Shown here: positions 30,163 through 34,606 of the stretch, one piece after another
Numbering within the stretch: position 1 is the stretch's first letter
How the letters are laid out: each line of letters starts with the position of its first letter
Assembly: GCF_014845115.1 (NCBI RefSeq)
Contig: NZ_NKUI01000118.1
Location: forward strand, 1-34,606
Direction: 5' to 3'
Source: Methylorubrum zatmanii
GTDB lineage: Bacteria > Pseudomonadota > Alphaproteobacteria > Rhizobiales > Beijerinckiaceae
DNA: 34,606 nucleotides
The notes under the pieces: model-generated
Database searches by the model: none
Told to the model about the DNA's origin: nothing
Seen by the model: only the letters and a program-made list of their open reading frames with translations
Program-made: the position numbers and the translations under genes

Positions 30163-30645
30163 ATGAGCATCGACAAGCTTCCCATCACGGCACGCGGCTA
30201 CGCAGCCCTCGAGGAGGAGCTGAAGCGTCGCCAGCAGGTGGAACGTCCCCGGATCATCCAGGCGATCTCCGAGGCCCGTGCCCTGGGCGACCTCTCCGAA
30301 AATGCCGAGTACCATGCCGCCAAGGAGGCCCAGTCCCACAACGAGGGCCGGGTGCTCGAACTGGAAAGCATGATCGCGCGTGCGGAAATCATCGATACGT
30401 CGAAGCTGTCGGGTTCGAAGATCAAATTCGGTGCCCGCGTGAAGCTCGTGGACGAGGACACCGAGGAAGAGAAGACCTACCAGCTCGTCGGCGAGCCGGA
30501 GGCGGATGTGCGCGAGGGTCGTGTCTCGATCAGCTCGCCCATCGCCCGCGCCCTGATCGGCAAGGGCGTCGGCGATACGGTCGAGGTCACCACCCCCGGC
30601 GGCGGCAAGTCCTACGAGGTCGTCGCCATCGAATGGGGAGCCTGA
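30163..30645 (+). CDS. greA: Transcription elongation factor GreA
   Basis: Enters the secondary channel of RNA polymerase and stimulates cleavage of backtracked RNA. The 160-residue product has the N-terminal coiled coil (about 10-75) with the tip [15 protein letters not shown], where D43 and E46 correspond to the catalytic acidic pair. The C-terminal FKBP-like domain ends [17 protein letters not shown] and [14 protein letters not shown]. The length is standard. ATG 30163 gives the usual [13 protein letters not shown] start; five extra in-frame residues upstream are not conserved. The ribosome site is weak (GCGAGA). The gene follows carB by 130 bases containing two hairpins. Confidence 0.97.
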   Translation: MSIDKLPITARGYAALEEELKRRQQVERPRIIQAISEARALGDLSENAEYHAAKEAQSHNEGRVLELESMIARAEIIDTSKLSGSKIKFGARVKLVDEDTEEEKTYQLVGEPEADVREGRVSISSPIARALIGKGVGDTVEVTTPGGGKSYEVVAIEWGA

Positions 30646-30650
30646 CTCCC

Positions 30651-31151
30651 GTGCGCGGCCCCGGCCTTTCGGCTCTCTTCGGCCTTCTTGCCGGGGCCGC
30701 GCTCCTGGGTTCCGCCACGGCGCAGGACTTCGACCGGTTCGGCGGCATCGCCGTCGATGTGCGCCCGCTTCAGGCCTATGCCCGCGGCCCGCAGGCGGAG
30801 GCTTTGCGGGCGGATCTGACCGAGGCGCTGCGGCGCAGCTTCGCCGACCGCCTGGCCAAGGGGGCCCCGACCCTGGTGGTGCGCGTGAGCGGCCTGTCGC
30901 TCGCCGCCTATGGCGGCGCGCAAGGCGGTGACCGCAGCAGCCTCGGCGGCAGCGGCACCACGGATTACCTCGACGGCGAGGCCTTGCTGGTCGGCCGCGG
31001 CGGCGAGATCCTGGCCCGCCATCCCCAGCTCTCGGCGCTGCCCGCGAGTTCCGGGGGCGCGTGGTACGATCCGGCCTCCGAGCGGCGGCGCGTCGCGGCC
31101 CTGGCCGAGCACTACGCGCAGTGGCTGCGGCGGATGCTGCCGGCTCAGTGA
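30651..31151 (+). CDS. Small exported protein of unknown function
   Basis: A 166-residue product with a signal peptide: hydrophobic LSALFGLLAGAALLGSATAQ, with probable cleavage after ATA or TAQ near residue 25. The mature part has VDVRPLQAYARGPQAEAL, an Ala/Arg/Leu-rich amphipathic helix, a beta-like TLVVRVSGLSLAAYG, a Gly/Ser-rich loop (GGDRSSLGGSGTTDY) and a C-terminal helix ending QWLRRMLPAQ. I do not recognise the family. I place the start at GTG 30651, five bases after greA, with GGGGAG nearby; an in-frame ATG at 30633 overlapping greA is nearly as plausible. Tight spacing suggests translation from the greA transcript. Codon use is like the neighbours. Confidence 0.75.
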   Translation: MRGPGLSALFGLLAGAALLGSATAQDFDRFGGIAVDVRPLQAYARGPQAEALRADLTEALRRSFADRLAKGAPTLVVRVSGLSLAAYGGAQGGDRSSLGGSGTTDYLDGEALLVGRGGEILARHPQLSALPASSGGAWYDPASERRRVAALAEHYAQWLRRMLPAQ

Positions 31152-31233
31152 CGCCGGCACGGGGTTGCGAAAGGCGGGTGTGGAAGGATTGCGTCGCGTG
31201 ATCGAGAATGGGCCGCTGGCGGCGGAGAGCAAC

Positions 31234-32274
31234 ATGCCGCCGGAACTCGTGCGCGCCCGCGCCTGGATCCTCACGGACGGCAAGGCCGGCGACGAGAACC
31301 AGTGCCTCGGCATCGCCGATGCCCTCGGCCTGACCTACGAAACCCGGCGGATTCCGAACGGACGGCCCCTGACCTGGATGGCGCCCTGGGGACCGATCGA
31401 TCCGCGCGATGCGCCGGGCCGGGCCGGCGGTCTCCTCGGCGGCCCGCTGCCCGATCTGCTGATCGCCTCCGGGCGGCGCGCCGTGCCCTATCTCCGCGCC
31501 GTGCGCCGCGCCTCGGGCGGCAGGACCTTCACCGCCTTCCTCAAGGATCCGCGCACCGGCCACGACACGGCCGACTTCATCTGGGTGCCCGATTACGACG
31601 ACCTGCGCGGGCCCAACGTCGTCACCACCCTGACCGCCCCGCACCCGGTCTCCCGCGCCCGGCTCGACGCGGCGCGGATCAAGCCCGATCCGCGCCTCGC
31701 GCGCCTGCCCTGGCCCCGCATCGCGGTGCTGATCGGCGGCGACAGCCGGCATCTGCGCTACCGTAAGGCCGATATGCGCCGCCTCGTGCGCGATCTCACC
31801 AAGCTCGCCGATGGCGGCTGTTCGCTGATGCTGACGGTTTCTCGGCGGACGCCGCCGGACCTGCGCACGGCCCTGGAAGACCTCGTGAAAGAGAAGGGCG
31901 GCTTCTTCTGGGATGGCAGCGGCGAGAACCCGTATATCGGCATGCTGGCCATCGCCGACCACATCGTCGTGACCTCGGATTCGGCCAACATGGTCGGAGA
32001 GGCGGCGAGCACCGGCGCGCCCCTCCTGCTGTTCGACCTGCCGCGCACCTATATCCGGCACCGGCGGATGTTCGCCGGCCTCGCCATGGCCGGCGCCCTG
32101 AAGCCCTTCATCGGCCGCCTGGAGGCCCTTCGTTACGCACCCATCGATGCGACCCCGGAGATCGCGGCGGCCCTGGCCGAGGCCTACGACCGGCATCGTC
32201 GACGCTTCGCGGCAGGAGGATCCGAGCGACCGGCCGGGCAACCGACGGCCTCGCTCCTCGGCGACCGGATCTGA
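31234..32274 (+). CDS. ELM1-family protein (mitochondrial fission ELM1-like)
   Basis: A 346-residue cytoplasmic protein of the family shared with plant ELM1. It begins with ARAWILTDGKAGDENQCLGIADALG, and contains DLLIASGRRAVPYLRAVRR, the FIWVPDYDDLRGPNVVTTLT block, PRIAVLIGGDSRHLRY and the C-terminal half ADHIVVTSDSANMVGEAAS with PLLLFDLP. Two Rossmann-like halves resembling a GT-B glycosyltransferase are suggested by the IGG and SDSANMV-EA-STG motifs; that resemblance is my inference, and the bacterial function is not established. ATG 31234 has GGAG six bases upstream; GTG codons at 31180 and 31198 are in-frame alternatives. It is probably the last gene of the greA unit. Confidence 0.85.
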   Translation: MPPELVRARAWILTDGKAGDENQCLGIADALGLTYETRRIPNGRPLTWMAPWGPIDPRDAPGRAGGLLGGPLPDLLIASGRRAVPYLRAVRRASGGRTFTAFLKDPRTGHDTADFIWVPDYDDLRGPNVVTTLTAPHPVSRARLDAARIKPDPRLARLPWPRIAVLIGGDSRHLRYRKADMRRLVRDLTKLADGGCSLMLTVSRRTPPDLRTALEDLVKEKGGFFWDGSGENPYIGMLAIADHIVVTSDSANMVGEAASTGAPLLLFDLPRTYIRHRRMFAGLAMAGALKPFIGRLEALRYAPIDATPEIAAALAEAYDRHRRRFAAGGSERPAGQPTASLLGDRI

Positions 32275-32430
32275 GCCGGAGAGCGGCAGGACTTTTCCCG
32301 GCGCACCGGATCTAGAAAAGAACTATTTGCCCGCCTCGTGCCAGAGTAAGGGCCACGGCATACGGACCGAACAGAGAGAGCGACCGGCACCGGGAGACCG
32401 GAACCGCCGCGCGGACAGGAGACGGCACAG

Positions 32431-33405
32431 ATGGCGCACACCCATGCGAGGCTCGTGATCATCGGCTCGGGGCCGGCCGGGTACACCGCCGCGATCTATG
32501 CCGCCCGCGCCCTAGTCGAGCCGCTGCTGATCTCCGGCTTCCAGCCCGGCGGCCAGCTGATGATCACCACCGATGTGGAGAACTACCCGGGCTTCGCCGA
32601 GGCGATCCAGGGGCCGTGGCTGATGGAGCAGATGCGCCTGCAGGCCGAGCATGTCGGCACGAAGATCGTGTCCGAATACATCACCAAGGTCGATCTGAAC
32701 GGGCGCCCGTTCCGGCTCGAGGCCGATTCCGGCGAGACCTATACCTGCGACGCGCTCATCATCGCGACCGGCGCCCAGGCGAAGTGGCTCGGGCTGCCCT
32801 CCGAGGCGAAGTTCCAGGGCTTCGGCGTCTCCGCCTGCGCCACCTGCGACGGGTTCTTCTTCCGAGGCAAGGACGTGACCGTGGTCGGCGGCGGCAACAC
32901 CGCGGTCGAGGAGGCGCTCTACCTCGCCAACCTCGCCAAATCCGTCACGGTGATCCACCGCCGGGGCGAGTTCCGGGCGGAGCGGATCCTGCAGGAGCGC
33001 CTGTTCAAGCACGCCAACGTCGCGGTGAAGTGGCACCATGCGGTCGAGGAGATCTGCGGCTCCGACACGCCGCCCTCGGTCACGCATCTGCGGCTCAAGG
33101 ACCTGCGCTCCGGCGAGATCGTCGAGCACGCCACCGACGGCCTGTTCGTGGCGATCGGGCACCAGCCCGCGACCGCGATCTTCGAGGGTCAGCTGCCGAT
33201 GCGCCACGGCGGCTACATCGCGGTGACGCCCGGCACGACCGCGACCGGCATCCCCGGCGTGTTCGCGGCGGGCGACGTGACCGACGATGTCTACCGGCAG
33301 GCGATCACGGCGGCGGGGATGGGCTGCATGGCCGCCCTGGAAGCCGAAAAGTATCTCGCGGCCCTCGATGTCGGCGAGAGCCCGGCACAGGCTGCGGCTG
33401 AATAA
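32431..33405 (+). CDS. trxB: Thioredoxin reductase
   Basis: FAD- and NADPH-dependent enzyme that reduces thioredoxin in the cytoplasm. In the 324-residue product the FAD motif is [16 protein letters not shown] (12-27), the redox-active disulfide is C136-A-T-C139 in [11 protein letters not shown], and the NADPH region is [18 protein letters not shown] followed by HRRGEFRAE. The C-terminal FAD segment is [16 protein letters not shown]. Size and order are standard low-molecular-weight TrxB. AGGAG lies about nine bases before ATG 32431. The thioredoxin gene is not nearby. A strong hairpin follows the stop. Confidence 0.97.
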   Translation: MAHTHARLVIIGSGPAGYTAAIYAARALVEPLLISGFQPGGQLMITTDVENYPGFAEAIQGPWLMEQMRLQAEHVGTKIVSEYITKVDLNGRPFRLEADSGETYTCDALIIATGAQAKWLGLPSEAKFQGFGVSACATCDGFFFRGKDVTVVGGGNTAVEEALYLANLAKSVTVIHRRGEFRAERILQERLFKHANVAVKWHHAVEEICGSDTPPSVTHLRLKDLRSGEIVEHATDGLFVAIGHQPATAIFEGQLPMRHGGYIAVTPGTTATGIPGVFAAGDVTDDVYRQAITAAGMGCMAALEAEKYLAALDVGESPAQAAAE

Positions 33406-33422
33406 GTACTGTTCAAAAGAAT

Positions 33423-33472
33423 GCCCGTTCAGCCGCATGTCGCAGCCCCGACAAGCGGCGGACGGGCCGTTT
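33423..33472 (+). terminator. Three-helix hairpin after trxB
   Basis: GCCCGT (33423-33428) with ACGGGC (33462-33467), GCCGC (33432-33436) with GCGGC (33455-33459), and TGTCG (33438-33442) with CGACA (33449-33453) stack into one long imperfect stem. CCGTTTC follows, a short T-run. It probably ends the trxB message. Confidence 0.6.
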
Positions 33473-33687
33473 CAAAGCGCTAAAACGTTGCTCGTCACGC
33501 AGTTCCCTGTTGACGACTGCCACGACGCAACCAAATCGCAAGCTTGTTGTCCTAGCCTGAACGTTGCGGGAGACGGCTGGTTTCGCGAGGAGGCCTCCGC
33601 CGGTCGCGGTGGGAGCGGACAGTGTTGCGTCGTGCAACGCCCAAAGGTCGCGGTCACCCCGTGACGGGCTGGCCTCGACGGGCGGGA

Positions 33688-34587
33688 GTGACGGCCTTGG
33701 ATTGGGACAAGATCCGGATTTTCCTCAACGTCGCGGAAGCCGGCAGCTTCACGCGGGCGGGCGACGACATCGGCTTGAGCCAATCGGCGGTCAGCCGCCA
33801 GATCAGCGCCCTGGAACGGGAGCTGAAGGCACCGCTCTTCCACCGCCATGCCCGCGGCCTGATCCTGACCGAGCAGGGCGACCTGCTGTTCCGCGCCGCG
33901 CGGGACATGAAGCTCAGGCTGGAAAACACCCGCGCCCGCCTCGTCGAGACCAGCGAGCGGCCCTCCGGCGATCTTCGGGTCACCACGACGGTGGGCCTGG
34001 GCACGTCCTGGCTGTCGCAGCGCGTCTCCGAGTTCCTCGACCTCTATCCGGATGTGCGGATCGAGCTGGTGCTCACCAACGAGGAACTGGACCTCGCCAT
34101 GCGCGAGGCCGACATCGCCATCCGCATGCGCCGCCCCGCCCAGCCGGACCTGATCCAGCGGCGGCTGTTCACGGTGCATTATCACGCCTTCGCGAGCCCG
34201 GATTACGTCAAGCGATTCGGCGAGCCCAAGACCATCGCCGACCTCGACGAGCACCGCCTCGTCTCCTTCGGCGGCAACGAGCCGTCCTACCTGCTCGCCA
34301 CCCATTACCTCGCCAGCATCGGCCGCGAGGGGGACGACCGCCGGCCGGTCCACTTCACCGTCAACAACATCGCCGCGCTCCACAAGGCGATGGAGGCGGG
34401 CATCGGCGTCGGCATCCTGCCGGACTACGCCGTCGACGGAAACGAGAGCCTCGTCCAGGTGCTGCGCGAGAGCGAGATGCCGACGATGGAGAGCTATCTC
34501 GTCTATGCCGAGGAAATGCGCTCGGTGGCCCGCGTCCAGGCCTTCCGCGACTTCCTCGTCAACAAGGCCCAGCGCTGGACCTATTGA
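33688..34587 (+). CDS. LysR-family transcriptional regulator
   Basis: A 299-residue DNA-binding regulator. The N-terminal winged helix-turn-helix contains DWDKIRIFLNVAEAGSFTRA and GLSQSAVSRQISALERELKAPLF (read as two consecutive blocks); the substrate domain starts near SGDLRVTTTVGLGTSWL and includes VNNIAALHKAMEAGIGVGIL. The inducer is unknown. The start is uncertain: GTG 33688 gives VTALDWDK, while TTG 33697 has GGGAG at an ideal eight bases and gives a start directly at DWDK; GTG 33661 is less likely. The gene is transcribed in the same direction as trxB but behind a terminator-like hairpin, so it likely has its own promoter, and a link to redox control is only suggested by position. Confidence 0.92.
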   Translation: MTALDWDKIRIFLNVAEAGSFTRAGDDIGLSQSAVSRQISALERELKAPLFHRHARGLILTEQGDLLFRAARDMKLRLENTRARLVETSERPSGDLRVTTTVGLGTSWLSQRVSEFLDLYPDVRIELVLTNEELDLAMREADIAIRMRRPAQPDLIQRRLFTVHYHAFASPDYVKRFGEPKTIADLDEHRLVSFGGNEPSYLLATHYLASIGREGDDRRPVHFTVNNIAALHKAMEAGIGVGILPDYAVDGNESLVQVLRESEMPTMESYLVYAEEMRSVARVQAFRDFLVNKAQRWTY

Positions 34588-34589
34588 GG

Positions 34590-34606
34590 GCCGCCGCGCC
34601 GGCGGC
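34590..34606 (+). terminator. Hairpin after the LysR gene, at the window edge
   Basis: GCCGCCG (34590-34596) and CGGCGGC (34600-34606) pair around a three-base loop, starting two bases after the stop codon. The sequence ends here, so a following T-tract cannot be judged. Confidence 0.45.

Overview
The window looks like chromosome from a GC-rich alphaproteobacterium of the order Rhizobiales, most likely Methylobacterium/Methylorubrum or a close relative. The grounds are a complete 14-gene proton-pumping NADH dehydrogenase cluster followed by birA, RNase J, methylmalonyl-CoA epimerase, a DUF1467 protein, a short proline-tRNA ligase, LolC/LolD and dnaE; an ELM1-family protein; a pseudoazurin; and strong GC bias at third codon positions. 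The genus is an inference from style and gene order, not a database result.

Bases 1-24388 are read almost entirely from the minus strand. In transcription order: nuoA-B-C-D-E-F-G-H-I-J-K-L-M-N, birA, rnj, mce, DUF1467, proS, lolC, lolD, a 34-codon membrane miniprotein and the 5' part of dnaE, which runs off the left edge. The nuo genes mostly overlap or lie within 60 bases. The exceptions are nuoH-nuoI (85 bases) and nuoI-nuoJ (208 bases), the latter filled with palindromes and a REP-like element. One plus-strand unit interrupts the minus-strand block between DUF1467 and proS: a good sigma70-like promoter followed about 150 bases later by a strong intrinsic terminator, best read as a small-RNA gene.

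Bases 24389-25011 hold the nuo leader and the promoter of tRNA-Asp(GTC). The right part (25012-34606) is mostly plus strand: tRNA-Asp, a CAP/SCP-domain lipoprotein, carB, greA, a small exported protein, an ELM1-family protein, trxB and a LysR regulator. The one exception is a minus-strand pseudoazurin gene, convergent with the lipoprotein and divergent from carB.

Functionally this is mainly a housekeeping region: respiration (complex I), RNA turnover and transcript-cleavage (RNase J, GreA), lipoprotein export (LolCD), replication (DnaE), pyrimidine/arginine precursor synthesis (CarB), thiol redox (TrxB) and C3 metabolism (Mce, BirA). I found no CRISPR array, insertion sequence, prophage, toxin-antitoxin pair or defence cassette. 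The least explained items are the plus-strand sRNA candidate at 5138-5321, the 34-residue miniprotein before dnaE, the long inverted repeats between rnj and mce and between carB and greA, the palindrome-rich nuoI-nuoJ spacer, the histidine-rich loop of NuoL and the helix-hairpin-helix tail of NuoE.
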